Origin: Mitsuaria sp. GD03876
GTDB taxonomy: Bacteria > Pseudomonadota > Gammaproteobacteria > Burkholderiales > Burkholderiaceae_C
Direction of reading: 5' to 3'
DNA length: 33,450 bases
NCBI RefSeq assembly: GCF_029840635.1
Contig: NZ_JAOCCU010000061.1
Coordinates: forward strand, 1 to 33,450
How positions within the stretch are numbered: position 1 is the first letter of the stretch; every line of letters starts with the position of its first letter. A program made the translations under genes and the position numbers. A model generated the notes under the pieces. The model worked only from the letters and a program-made list of their open reading frames with translations. It ran no database searches and was not told the DNA's origin. This document shows positions 1 through 8,603 of this stretch, piece by piece.

Positions 1-208
1 AACGCCACGGCGCTCAGCGGCGTCGGGGCAAGGAGCGTCGGGCGACGGGAAGAACGAGGGGACGGGTAAAGGGTCGGCGAGAGAGACAGTCGGACGGACA
101 TGGAGGCTTTCGAGGGGTCATCGATCTGGACAGCCCCATAGCCTGCGAGCGCCGGCGTGCCCGGGCAACGAAGCTCGGCGCACATGCTCATGCGAAGGTC
201 GCGCTTCC
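1..208. other. left-edge stretch with no supported gene
   Basis: No reading frame here can be supported. A minus-strand ATG at 99-101 opens a frame that runs off the left edge for about 33 codons. The translation is rich in Ser, Pro and Arg, shows no recognisable motif and has no convincing ribosome binding site, so it may be either the start of a gene outside the window or noise. The GNAT gene ends at 209. Confidence 0.4.
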
Positions 209-808
209 TCAGCCCGGTGGCCGCGTCTCGCCCCACGACGGATTGATCAGCGCGAAGGTCTCGTGGTCGCGCCAGGCGCCGTCGATGAACAGGTAGCGCG
301 GGCTGAAGCCTTCGCGCTGGAAGCCCAGGCCTTCCAGCACGCGCCGGCTGCGGTGGTTCTCCGGCCGCACCGACGCCTGCACCCGGTGCAGCGACACCGC
401 CGGCCCGAACGCCTCGTCCAGCAGGTGCGCCAGCGCCTCCCGCATCAAGCCAGTGCCGACATGCGCCTCGTCCAGGTTGTAGCCCAGCATCGCGCTCTGG
501 AACACGCCACGCGCGACATCCGACAAGGTGCACTGCCCGATCAGGCGCTCCGGCGCGTCGTGCGTCGACAACCAGAAGCGCCAGGTCTTGCCCGCGTCGA
601 ACGCCGCTTCCTCGCCCGCCAGCCGCTTGCGCGTCGGCTCGAGCTCCCAATGGTCGGCCGGCCGCGTCGGGTCCCAACGCGCGAAGTGCGCCGTGTTGCG
701 CGCCTGGTAGTCGATCGCGGCCTCGGCCATCGACGGCGTGGACGCGCGCATCAGCAGGCGCTCGGTGCGCATCGCCTTGAGCGGCGAGCCGGCGTGAAAA
801 GCAGTCAT
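209..808 (-). CDS. GNAT family N-acetyltransferase (RimJ/RimL-like)
   Basis: A 199-residue single-domain acetyltransferase of the GNAT fold, predicted to move an acetyl group from acetyl-CoA to an amine, in the subgroup that includes the ribosomal-protein alanine acetyltransferases RimJ and RimL. The sequence shows the typical N-terminal 'TERLLMR' strand, the central 'LIGQCTLSDV' and 'AMLGYNLDEAHVGTGLMREAL' segments (strands beta4-beta5 and the acetyl-CoA pyrophosphate-binding turn), then 'HRVQASVRPENHRSRRVLEGLGFQREG', the conserved late motif of this subgroup. The full family length is present. The start at 808 is the first ATG and leaves only about a dozen residues before the domain. It stands alone and reads away from the TonB-receptor cluster. 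The true acceptor (ribosomal protein, drug or metabolite) cannot be read from sequence. Confidence 0.9.
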   Translation of the reverse strand: MTAFHAGSPLKAMRTERLLMRASTPSMAEAAIDYQARNTAHFARWDPTRPADHWELEPTRKRLAGEEAAFDAGKTWRFWLSTHDAPERLIGQCTLSDVARGVFQSAMLGYNLDEAHVGTGLMREALAHLLDEAFGPAVSLHRVQASVRPENHRSRRVLEGLGFQREGFSPRYLFIDGAWRDHETFALINPSWGETRPPG

Positions 809-1030
809 CGCGCGACTGTAGTCCGGCTCGCGCGCGCGAACGCCGGCCCATGCCGCCCGTCGACCGTCGATCCCATCGACCTGCGGCGCCGCGCTCGCCG
901 GCCGCGCCGCGCGCCCTCGCTCCCCCCGTTCACGCGGTGCATGACCAAAGGCGCGTCACGAAGGCCGGTGCACAATGCCGGCCGCGTCGTTGCGCCCACC
1001 TCCCGGCAACGACCCTTCCGCCACCGCTCC

Positions 1031-1513
1031 ATGCCCCGCTTCAGCCGGTCCCTGCGCTTCTGGACGTTCGCCCTCCTCGTGGCGAGCGTGCTGCTGGCGT
1101 GGCCGTTGCACGAGGCGCTGCACGTCAGCCAGCCCGTCGCGGAACAACTCGGTCTCTCGAGTCCGGGATCGGCATCGGCATCGGCATCGGCATCGGCATC
1201 GGCATCGGCATCGGCATCGGCATCGGCGACGTCCGACACCGCGACGCTCGTCGCGTCGGCGGCGAACGCGGATGTGGTCGCGGACATGGACGCGGACGCG
1301 GACGATCACGACGGCACCGACGCCACCGGCGAGGTCAAGGGCGCCGGCTGCGCCTGGTGCCTGTTCCATGCGCAGCTCTTCGCCGCCACGGACACGCCGC
1401 CGCCCTTCTCCTTCCATGCCGAAGCCTCGGCCCCGCCGGCCGCGCTGCCCGGCGGGCTGCCCACCGGGCGCTGCGCGCTCGCGGCCGATCCCCGAGGGCC
1501 TCCCCAGGCCTGA
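1031..1513 (+). CDS. DUF2946-like small membrane/exported protein with Ser-Ala repeat
   Basis: A 160-residue protein that I place in the DUF2946 group with moderate confidence. Residues about 9-25 form a hydrophobic segment (signal anchor or signal peptide). Next come a (Ser-Ala)x10 tract and an acidic stretch of Asp/Ala ('DMDADADDHDG'). A 'GCAWCLFHAQ' motif follows, resembling the CxxC/His motif of that family, and a 'DPRGPPQA' tail resembles the usual family C-terminus. The open frame extends far upstream, but the ATG at 1031 is chosen because the hydrophobic N-terminus starts directly there. DUF2946 genes commonly sit beside TonB-dependent receptors, sometimes copper-linked ones, and here the next gene is such a receptor 197 bp downstream. 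The Cys/His motif and the acidic His-containing stretch would suit metal handling, but that is inference. Confidence 0.65.
   Translation: MPRFSRSLRFWTFALLVASVLLAWPLHEALHVSQPVAEQLGLSSPGSASASASASASASASASASATSDTATLVASAANADVVADMDADADDHDGTDATGEVKGAGCAWCLFHAQLFAATDTPPPFSFHAEASAPPAALPGGLPTGRCALAADPRGPPQA
1168..1227 (+). repeat. (ATCGGC)x10 in-frame hexanucleotide tandem repeat
   Basis: Ten perfect copies of a 6-bp unit lie inside the DUF2946-like gene and encode ten Ser-Ala dipeptides. Because the unit is two codons, gain or loss of copies keeps the frame. Perfect identity of all copies in a coding region suggests recent slippage expansion. Confidence 0.97.
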
Positions 1514-1710
1514 TGCGTCCCCGCGCGGACGCCTGATCCCCTCGCACGCCCTGCCCGCCTCGTCCGCCTCTTTGGTGCCGGACGACGGCCGCGCTTCGCG
1601 CAGACCTCATCCCTGGCCGCCCGGCCGGACCGTCCCGGTCCGCCGAGGCCGCCTGCCCGCGCGCGCCCTCGCTCCCTTGCGGCGCGCCGCGGGTCGCCTT
1701 TCGTCGTCCC

Positions 1711-3966
1711 ATGAACGCTTTCTCCTCCTCCCTCGCCCGCCGGCCGGCCTTCGCCGCCACGCCCGTCGCCCTCGCGCTGACGCTGCTCCTCGCGCCGCTG
1801 TCCCTTCGCGCCGCGTCGCCCGACGCCCCCTCCGAGCCTCGATCCAAGGCCGAGTCGGACGCCCGATCCGACGCCAGATCCGTGACCGCCGGCGCCGCGC
1901 CAGGCGACACCGCGCCGGGCACCGGCGGCGACGCCGCTCCGGCGGGATCGCTGCGCCGCGTCGAGGTCTCCGGCCGCGCCGCCACACCGACCCGCCAGCC
2001 GGGCGACCGCAACGCGCTCTCGCTCACGCCGGCGGCGCTGCCCGCAGCGGTCCAGCACCTGGGCGAGGACGACATCGCCGCGACCAACATCGGCCGCGAC
2101 ATCTCCAACGTCTTCCGCCGCGTGCCCGGCGTGCTGGCCAACAACATCGACCAAGGCGAGACCGGCAACGGCTTCCGCATGCGGGGCTTCGCGACGCAGG
2201 GCACGCACGGCGCCGACACCGCCGTCTACGTCGACGGCGTGCCGCAGAACGTGCCGTCCAGCCAGGGCGGCGCCGGCCACGGCCCGGTGTTCCTCGAGTG
2301 GCTGACCGGCGACATGATCGGCGGCATCGACGTCGTCAAGGGCCCGATCTCCGCGCTGTACGGCGACCAGAACCGCGCCGGCGCGGTGGACATCCGCACC
2401 CGCGACGGCGGCGCCGCCACGCCCTCGAGCCTCGGCGTCAGCGTCGAGCGCTTCGGCCTGCGCCGCGCCTCGCTGGTGCTGTCCAACACCTTCGGCAACG
2501 ACCCCGACGGCCGGCTGCCCAGGATCGATTCGCTGCTGGTGGCCGACGTCTACCGCAACGACGGCTACCGCCGCGACTCGCGCACCGACCGCGACACGCT
2601 GTTCTGGAAGCTCGGCACCCGGCTGGGCGACGCGCGCTACAGCCTGCGCTTCACCCGCTACCTCGCCGACTTCGACGCCGCCGGCTACCTGCTGCTGCCC
2701 GACCTCGAGCGCGGCCTGGACCCGCGCTCGACGCAAGTCGGCAACCCGGGCTTCGGCAACGCGCGCCGCACGACGCTGGTGCTGAACCGGGCGCCGGCGG
2801 ACGGCGACATCGGCTGGCACGCGACCGCCTATGCGGAGCGCTTCGACCGCACGCGCGGCATCGCCACCAGCGCGACGCAGCACACGGTGGGCGTCGACCA
2901 CCGCGACATCTTCGGCGGCCGCGTGCTGCGGAACTGGCGCCTGGCCGAGGACGCCACCCTCGCCGTCGGCGCCGAGGCCCGCGCCGACCGCGGCGACGCC
3001 TTCCGCCGCCTCTACGTCAACCGCGCGCCGACGGCCAACTACCTCAACGCGCAGGACCTGGACCTGCTCACCTACGGCGTCTTCACCCAGGCGCAATGGC
3101 GGCCGGTGAGCGCCCTCAAGCTCAGCGCCGGCGCGCGCTACGACCGCTTCGACTACGACATCGGCAACCTGAAGCTGCCCGCGGCCAGCACCGCCTACCG
3201 CAAGGGATCGCTGACGCCGAAGCTGGGCGCGTCGTGGTCGGTGTCGCCGTCGCTGGAGCTGTTCGCCAACGTCGCGCAGGGCATGCGCTCGCCCGCGGCC
3301 GAGCAGATCAGCGGCAGCGGCGCCGCCGGTCCGCTGGGCGCGCCGGGCGGCGTGATCAGCCAGGTCGCGCCGAGCAAGGTGCGGTCCTACGACGCCGGCT
3401 TCACCGCCGCGCCGCTGGCCGGCTGGACCGTCTCGGGCACCGCCTACTACATCCAGAACGACGACGAGATCACCGGCCAGGCCGACGGCTCCTTCAAGTC
3501 GGTCGGCGACACGACGCGCAAGGGCGTCGAGCTGGAGACGCGCTGGCAGCTGGCGGCGTCCACCAGCGTGTACGCGAGCCTCGGTCGTATCCTCGAGGCC
3601 ACGGTCAACAACCCCGCGCCCAACACCGGCGCGAAGCTGTCCGTGCCGGGCCGCCAGTTCAAGGCCGGCGCGCAGCACCGCTTCGCGCTCGGCGCCGGCC
3701 GGGTCACGCTGAACGCCGATGCCTACTACCTCGGCGACATCCCCTACTACGTCGGCACGCCGACGATCCAGCCGCGCACGATGCCGGCCTACACGCGCTA
3801 CGACCTGCGCGCGACCTACGACTGGGCCTCGATGCAGGCCACGCTGTACGCGGTGTTCCAGCCGCAGCGCTTCGGCTCCGAGATCGCCTACGGCAGCGCC
3901 GCGGGCCTGATGCTGTCGCCGGTGCCGCGCACCACCGTCGGCGCGTCGCTGAAGGTGTTCTTCTGA
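1711..3966 (+). CDS. TonB-dependent outer-membrane receptor
   Basis: A complete 751-residue TonB-dependent receptor, the gated outer-membrane beta-barrel that imports iron chelates, other metal complexes or vitamins using TonB/ExbBD energy. A signal peptide covers about residues 1-34 (ending near 'SLRAAS'). An unusually long, low-complexity mature N-terminus (about 35-85, with a 'SDARSDARS' duplication) precedes 'RRVEVSG', a plausible TonB box. The plug domain follows, with 'RVPGVLANN', 'FRMRGFATQG', 'AVYVDGVPQN' and 'GIDVVKGPISALYGD'; the barrel fills the rest and ends in the expected terminal Phe ('SLKVFF'). The 3' end overlaps the ABC ATPase start by one base (TGATG), so the receptor is translationally coupled to an ABC system. 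Substrate unknown: siderophore-type from plug resemblance, copper possible from the DUF2946-like neighbour. I found no clear Fur box upstream. Confidence 0.93.
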   Translation: MNAFSSSLARRPAFAATPVALALTLLLAPLSLRAASPDAPSEPRSKAESDARSDARSVTAGAAPGDTAPGTGGDAAPAGSLRRVEVSGRAATPTRQPGDRNALSLTPAALPAAVQHLGEDDIAATNIGRDISNVFRRVPGVLANNIDQGETGNGFRMRGFATQGTHGADTAVYVDGVPQNVPSSQGGAGHGPVFLEWLTGDMIGGIDVVKGPISALYGDQNRAGAVDIRTRDGGAATPSSLGVSVERFGLRRASLVLSNTFGNDPDGRLPRIDSLLVADVYRNDGYRRDSRTDRDTLFWKLGTRLGDARYSLRFTRYLADFDAAGYLLLPDLERGLDPRSTQVGNPGFGNARRTTLVLNRAPADGDIGWHATAYAERFDRTRGIATSATQHTVGVDHRDIFGGRVLRNWRLAEDATLAVGAEARADRGDAFRRLYVNRAPTANYLNAQDLDLLTYGVFTQAQWRPVSALKLSAGARYDRFDYDIGNLKLPAASTAYRKGSLTPKLGASWSVSPSLELFANVAQGMRSPAAEQISGSGAAGPLGAPGGVISQVAPSKVRSYDAGFTAAPLAGWTVSGTAYYIQNDDEITGQADGSFKSVGDTTRKGVELETRWQLAASTSVYASLGRILEATVNNPAPNTGAKLSVPGRQFKAGAQHRFALGAGRVTLNADAYYLGDIPYYVGTPTIQPRTMPAYTRYDLRATYDWASMQATLYAVFQPQRFGSEIAYGSAAGLMLSPVPRTTVGASLKVFF

Positions 3967-4700
3967 TGAGCGCCCCTTCGTTGCTCGAGGCGCGCCGCCT
4001 CGTCGTGCGGCGCGGCGACCGGGTCACGCTCGACGCGCTGGACCTGCGCGTGCCGTCCGGCTGCGTCTACGCGCTGCTGGGCGGCAACGGCGCCGGCAAG
4101 ACCACCACGCTGAACGCGCTGCTGGGTTTCGTGCCGGCGGCATCGGGCCAGGCGCTGGTGGACGGCATCGACGCGTCGCGCGATCCGCAGGCGGCGCGCG
4201 CGCGCATCGCCTACCTGCCGGAGAACGTCGCCCTCTATCCCTACCTCAGCGGCATCGAGAACCTGCGCTACTTCTGCGCGCTGGCGGGGTTGAGGATCGA
4301 CGCCGCGCGCGCCCGCGCGCTGCTGGCCGAGGCCGGACTGGCCGGGGACGCCCAGCCGCGCCGGGTCGGCGGCTACTCCAAGGGCATGCGCCAGAAGGTC
4401 GGACTGGCGATCGCGCGGGCCCGCGAGGCCCGGGCGATGCTGCTCGACGAGCCGACCTCCGGCCTGGATCCCGCCGCGGCCAACGAGTTCGCGCGCAGCG
4501 TCCTGGCCGCGCGCGACGCCGGCCTGGCGGTGCTGATGGCCACGCACGACCTGTTCAACGCGCTGCAGGTCGCGGACCGCATCGGCATCCTGCGCGAGGG
4601 CCGCCTGGTCGCCGAGCTCGACGCCCGCGACGTCGCGCACGACGAACTCGAGCGCATCTACCTGCGCCACGCGCGCGGCGCCGGCGAGGTGTCGCCATGA
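3966..4700 (+). CDS. ABC transporter ATP-binding protein (ABC-2 type)
   Basis: A 244-residue nucleotide-binding subunit. Walker A is 'GGNGAGKTT' near residues 34-42. The Q-loop region includes 'ARIAYLPENVALYPYLSGIENL'. The signature is 'YSKGMRQKVGLA', a variant usual in ABC-2 type exporters. Walker B is 'AMLLDEPTSGLDP', and the H-loop is 'LMATHDLF'. The start ATG overlaps the receptor stop, and its own stop overlaps the next start (ATGA at 4697), so it is part of a coupled four-gene unit. It should energise the two DUF3526-type permeases that follow. No periplasmic binding protein is present, which together with the ABC-2 signature argues for export or membrane remodelling rather than classical import. 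Substrate unknown. Confidence 0.93.
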   Translation: MSAPSLLEARRLVVRRGDRVTLDALDLRVPSGCVYALLGGNGAGKTTTLNALLGFVPAASGQALVDGIDASRDPQAARARIAYLPENVALYPYLSGIENLRYFCALAGLRIDAARARALLAEAGLAGDAQPRRVGGYSKGMRQKVGLAIARAREARAMLLDEPTSGLDPAAANEFARSVLAARDAGLAVLMATHDLFNALQVADRIGILREGRLVAELDARDVAHDELERIYLRHARGAGEVSP

Positions 4701-6100
4701 GGGGCGCGCTCGTGCTCAAGGAAACGCGCGCGCTGCTGCGCGACGGGCGACTGTGGGCGCTGGGCGCGGCGTTGCTGCTGCTCTTCGCGGCGATGCTGGC
4801 GACCGCGCATCAGCGCCAGCAGCAGGCCGAGGGCGAACGGCGCGAGGTCGAGGCCGCGTCCCGCGCCCAGTGGGACCACCAGGGCGACAAGAACCCGCAC
4901 CGCGGCGCCCACTTCGGCCTGTACGCGTTCAAGCCGGCGTCCCCGCTGGCCGGCATCGAGCCGGGCCTCGACGCCCAGGCCGGCCAGGCGCTGTGGCTGG
5001 AACCGCACCGGCGCGGCATGGCGATGTTCACCGCCGCGGCCGACGCGGCGCCCTCGCCCGGCCTGGGCGAGTTGACGCCGGCCTTCGTGCTGGTGACGCT
5101 GGTGCCGCTGCTGATCGCGGTGCTGGGCCACGGCACGGTGTCACAGGAACGCGAGAGCGGCACGCTGCGCCAGCTGCAGGCCAGCGGCGTGCGCGCGCGG
5201 CCGCTGGTGCTGGGCAAGTGGCTGGGCCTGTGCGCCGGCGTGGGGCTGGTGCTGGCGCCGGCGCTGCTGCTCGGCGCCTGGCTGGTCGTCGATCGGCGCA
5301 GCCTGCCGGCGGCGCTCGCGCTGGGCGCGGCGCTGCTCGTGTACTACGCCGTGTGGGCCGCGCTGACGGTGCTGGTCTCGATGACCAGCCGCAGCTCGCG
5401 CGCGTCGCTGCTCGCGCTGGGCGCGTTCTGGGTCACGGCGATGTTCCTGGTGCCGAGGCTCGGCGCCTCGCTGGTCGACCGCGTCGCGCCGCCGCCGACG
5501 GGGCAGGCGTTCTGGAGCGCCATCGCCGACGACATCGAGCAAGGCCTGCCCGGCGACGGCGACGCGCGCCAGCGCCTGAAGGCCTACGACGCCGCGTTGC
5601 TCGCCGGGCACGGCGTGGCCCGCCTGGAGGACCTGCCGTTCGGCGCGAACGCGTCGCGGCGGCTGTTCCGCGACGCCTACGCGGCCCGCGTCCATGCGCT
5701 GCATTTCGGCGCGTTGTGGGAAGCGCGGCTGCACCAGCAGGTGCTGCTGCGCGGCGTGACCTGGCCGAGCCCGATGGCGCCGATGCGCGCGATCGCGGGC
5801 GCGCTGGCCGGCACAGACCTGGCGCACCGGCGCCATTTCGAGGACGCCGCCGAGCAGTACCGCCAGCGCTTCACGACGCTGATGGACGAGTGGGACCTGC
5901 AGGCGACACGCGGCGTGTCGTCCTTCGACAGCAAGTACGCCGGCGACGCGCAATGGCAGGCGATTCCCGTCTGGTCGTACGAGGCGCCCGGCCTGGACTT
6001 CGCGCTGCGCGACGCGATGCCGGACCTGGTCGCGCTGGGGCTGTGGCTCGCGGCCGCGACGGGCGCGCTCGTGTTGGGCGCGCGGAGGTTGACGCCATGA
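4697..6100 (+). CDS. ABC-2 type permease, DUF3526 family (first of two)
   Basis: A 467-residue membrane protein. The N-terminal transmembrane segment ('GRLWALGAALLLLFAAMLATAHQ') is followed by a large extracytoplasmic loop (about residues 38-130), then a block of about five transmembrane helices from 'FVLVTLVPLLIAVLGHGTVSQERESGTLRQL'. That last motif, with its E-R-E-S-G-T-L-R loop, is typical of ABC-2 permeases. A second soluble region (about 255-430) and a final helix ('LVALGLWLAAATGALVLGARRL') complete it. The domain plan, two large external loops framing a helix bundle, matches DUF3526. The ATG is embedded in the stop of the ATPase gene. It probably forms the channel with the next gene product as a heterodimer; this is inferred from pairing and similar layout. 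Confidence 0.85.
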   Translation: MRGALVLKETRALLRDGRLWALGAALLLLFAAMLATAHQRQQQAEGERREVEAASRAQWDHQGDKNPHRGAHFGLYAFKPASPLAGIEPGLDAQAGQALWLEPHRRGMAMFTAAADAAPSPGLGELTPAFVLVTLVPLLIAVLGHGTVSQERESGTLRQLQASGVRARPLVLGKWLGLCAGVGLVLAPALLLGAWLVVDRRSLPAALALGAALLVYYAVWAALTVLVSMTSRSSRASLLALGAFWVTAMFLVPRLGASLVDRVAPPPTGQAFWSAIADDIEQGLPGDGDARQRLKAYDAALLAGHGVARLEDLPFGANASRRLFRDAYAARVHALHFGALWEARLHQQVLLRGVTWPSPMAPMRAIAGALAGTDLAHRRHFEDAAEQYRQRFTTLMDEWDLQATRGVSSFDSKYAGDAQWQAIPVWSYEAPGLDFALRDAMPDLVALGLWLAAATGALVLGARRLTP

Positions 6101-7458
6101 CTTCGAGGACCTTCATGACGATCACGCATCGCTTGCCGTCGCCCGACACCTGGCATGCCGAGGGCCTGCGGCTGCGGCGCCTGCCGCTCGCGCGATGGGC
6201 GCTCGGCGCGCTGCTGGCGGTGCTGCTGGCCGTGTCCATCCCCGCCGGGCTCGACGCGCGCGCCTGGCGGCAGGCGGCGGCCGCGGACGCGCTGCGCATC
6301 GACGAGCTGCAAGGACAGGCCGTCGCGCAGTTCCAGCAGACCGCGCCGGGCCCGGCGGCCGCGCAGGCGACCTACCAGCTGGGCCGCGGGGAACTCGGCG
6401 CGACGCGCATGCCGGTCGCCGACGGGCTCGCGCTCGGCATCCGGCGGCTGGATGTGCTGCCGGCGCGCGAGAAGGCGACGCTCGACAGCCGCCAGGTCGA
6501 CGCTCGGCCGCTGGGGCCGCTGCGCAATCCGCTGCTGACCGACACCGGCCTGCCGGGCGTGCCGGCGATGGTGGCGCTGCTGCTGCCGCTGGTCGCGCTG
6601 GTGCTCTGCGCCGGGTTGCTGCAGGAGGAACGCGAACAGGGCCGGCTCGGCCTGCTGCGCGTGCAGGCGCGGCACGGGCTCGGACCGGCGATCACCGCCG
6701 CGCTCGGCTGGCGGTGGCTGGCGGTGAGCGTCGTGGCGATGCTCGGCACGCTGCCGGCCTTGGCGCTCGATCCCGGCGCGTCGGTCGCCGTCGGCGCGGC
6801 CTGGCTGCTGGCGCTGGCGGGCTTCTGCGCGGTGTGGGTGGTGCTCGGCGGCCTGCTGTCCTGGCTGCCGGTGTCGGGGGCCACGGCGATGCTGACGGCG
6901 CTCGGCGCCTGGCTGCTGCTCACCTTCGCGGTGCCGTCGGGGCTGGCGGCGATCGCGCGGGACGAGGCACCGATGCCCTCGCGCATGGCCGCCATCGTCG
7001 ACATCCGCGACGCGCAGCAGGACAGCGAGGAGCGGGAGGACGCCCTCGCCCGCGACTGGTACGCGCGGCATCCGGCGGTGCCCGCCACCCTGCCCGCCGC
7101 GTGGCCGGCCAGCTTCGTGCCGCGGGTGCTCGAGCAGGACCGGCGGCTGCGGCCGCTGATGCGGCGCTTCGAGGACAGCCGCCTGCGGCAGGCGGCGTTC
7201 GTCGAGCGCTGGTCGTGGCTGTCGCCGGGGCTGGCGCTGGTGCTGACCGGCGAGCGCCTGGCGGGCACCGACACGGCCAGCCATGTGGAGTACCTGCGCG
7301 ACGTCGAGGCCTTCGAGGACCGCTGGCGGGCCTTCCTGGTCCCGCGCGTGATGGACCGGCGCGGGCTCAGCGCGGCGGAGATGGCGGCGCTGCCGCGGTT
7401 CGAGCCGGAATCCACGCCCCCAGCAATGCCGCTGCCGCCAACGCCAGCATCCCGGTGA
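6097..7458 (+). CDS. ABC-2 type permease, DUF3526 family (second of two)
   Basis: A 453-residue paralogue of the preceding permease with the same plan: an N-terminal helix ('WALGALLAVLLAVSIPAGLDARAW'), an external loop, a helix bundle starting at 'PAMVALLLPLVALVLCAGLLQEEREQGRLGLLRVQ', a second soluble loop and a short tail. The start ATG at 6097 overlaps the previous stop. Unlike its partner it lacks an obvious final transmembrane helix, ending in a Pro-rich tail ('PPAMPLPPTPASR'). That tail lies in the 92 bp shared with the antisense 3' end of the MFS gene. The last residues may therefore be a read-on extension; a frameshift that removed the last helix is the alternative. Confidence 0.82.
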   Translation: MTSRTFMTITHRLPSPDTWHAEGLRLRRLPLARWALGALLAVLLAVSIPAGLDARAWRQAAAADALRIDELQGQAVAQFQQTAPGPAAAQATYQLGRGELGATRMPVADGLALGIRRLDVLPAREKATLDSRQVDARPLGPLRNPLLTDTGLPGVPAMVALLLPLVALVLCAGLLQEEREQGRLGLLRVQARHGLGPAITAALGWRWLAVSVVAMLGTLPALALDPGASVAVGAAWLLALAGFCAVWVVLGGLLSWLPVSGATAMLTALGAWLLLTFAVPSGLAAIARDEAPMPSRMAAIVDIRDAQQDSEEREDALARDWYARHPAVPATLPAAWPASFVPRVLEQDRRLRPLMRRFEDSRLRQAAFVERWSWLSPGLALVLTGERLAGTDTASHVEYLRDVEAFEDRWRAFLVPRVMDRRGLSAAEMAALPRFEPESTPPAMPLPPTPASR

Positions 7459-8587
7459 CGGCGATGCCGCCGGCCAGCGACACGGTGGCCACCAGCGCCG
7501 ACAGCAGCGCCGGCCCGCAGGAGCCGCCGATGTCCGACAGGAAGCGCCACACCGCGAGGAAGTAGGCGCGGCCGTGGCGGGGCGCGAAATCCGCGCCCAG
7601 CGTCATCACCAGGCCCGAGCCGATGCCGTTGCCGAAACCGATCGTCGTCGCCGCGATCAGCAGCGAGACGAAGCCGCCGGTGAACGGCATCGCCAGCAGC
7701 GCCGCGCCGATGATGAGCATCGAGGGCACCGCCACCCAGCGGCGGCCCTTGGTGTCCATCACGCGGCCGGCCGGATAGAACAGCAGCATCTCGATGCCGC
7801 CGGAGACGCCGTAGATCAGCGAGGCCACCGCCGGCGCCAGCATCAGGTGGTCGGCCCACAGCGGGATCACCGCCTGGCGCGACGCGCGCACCGCGCTCAC
7901 CAGCACCACGCCCAGGCCCAGCGTCAGGAAGACCTTGCGGTGGTCCGCCAGGATCGACCCCAGCGAGACCGGGGCCGGCGCGGGCGCGCCGGGCGGATGC
8001 GGCGGGGTCTCCAGGTCCGGCAGCCGCAGGCCGATCGACGCGGCGGCCAGCACGCCGGCGATGCCGACGCCGAAAGCCGCCGGCAGCCCGTAGGCATGCA
8101 CCGCGGCGGCGGAGAGGAACGGGCCGATGAACATGCCGATCCGCATCACGCCGCCGAGCGTGGACAGCGCCCGCGCGCGGTAGATCGCCGGCACCGCCTC
8201 GGTCAGGTAGCTCTGGCGGGCCAGCATGTAGACCGCCTGCGACATGCCCACCATGAAGCAGCCGATGGCGAACGGCACCAGCCCGGAGGTCAGCACGCAC
8301 AGCGCCATGCCCAGCGCGCTCCAGACGCCGGCGGCGACGATGGCCCAGCGCTCGCCCCAGCGCATCGTGATCACCGAGGCCGGGATGTTGCTCAGCAGCG
8401 AGCCCAGCCCGATCAGCGTCACCACGAAGGCCGCCATCGACACCGACGCGCCGAGCTCGCGCGCCATCAGCGGCACGATCGGCAGGATCGCGCCCTCGCC
8501 CACGCCGAACAGCAGCGACGGGCCGAACGCGGGCACGGCGATCTTGCGGAGGGAGAACTCGGGGTCGGCGGTGGCGGGAGTCGACAT
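7367..8587 (-). CDS. MFS transporter
   Basis: A 406-residue major facilitator superfamily protein with about 12 predicted transmembrane helices in two halves. The N-half has 'LLFGVGEGAILPIVPLMARELG', the short helix 2-3 loop 'ASVITMRWGERWAIVAAG' with the family's basic/Gly character, and 'MVGMSQAVYMLARQSYLTEAVP'. The C-half begins after a Pro-rich cytoplasmic loop ('PPHPPGAPAPAPV') and contains 'YGVSGGIEMLLFYPAGRVMDTKGRRWVAVP', the repeat of the signature loop. The ATG at 8587 is chosen because it sits just before the first helix; the frame upstream crosses REP-like hairpins and is not protein-like. Substrate unknown. It converges on, and overlaps by 92 bp, the upstream ABC permease. No regulator is adjacent. 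Confidence 0.88.
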   Translation of the reverse strand: MSTPATADPEFSLRKIAVPAFGPSLLFGVGEGAILPIVPLMARELGASVSMAAFVVTLIGLGSLLSNIPASVITMRWGERWAIVAAGVWSALGMALCVLTSGLVPFAIGCFMVGMSQAVYMLARQSYLTEAVPAIYRARALSTLGGVMRIGMFIGPFLSAAAVHAYGLPAAFGVGIAGVLAAASIGLRLPDLETPPHPPGAPAPAPVSLGSILADHRKVFLTLGLGVVLVSAVRASRQAVIPLWADHLMLAPAVASLIYGVSGGIEMLLFYPAGRVMDTKGRRWVAVPSMLIIGAALLAMPFTGGFVSLLIAATTIGFGNGIGSGLVMTLGADFAPRHGRAYFLAVWRFLSDIGGSCGPALLSALVATVSLAGGIAVTGMLALAAAALLGAWIPARTAAAPPSPPR

Positions 8588-8603
8588 GGGAGCGATGCGC
8601 AGA

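Noticed and set aside
1-101. Minus-strand frame running off the left edge
   Set aside because: About 33 codons of Ser/Pro/Arg-rich sequence without a ribosome binding site or motif; cannot be supported without the sequence to the left.
1168-1227. Short regular repeats that could suggest a CRISPR array
   Set aside because: The unit is 6 bp with no spacers and is in codon phase inside a gene; the same holds for 25654-25725.
1306-3678. Long minus-strand open frame opposite the TonB receptor
   Set aside because: Its translation is repetitive Arg/Ala/Gly/Val without domains. It is the antisense shadow of a clear receptor gene; such frames are common at this GC content, as are those opposite the permeases (5677-7284) and the RND genes.
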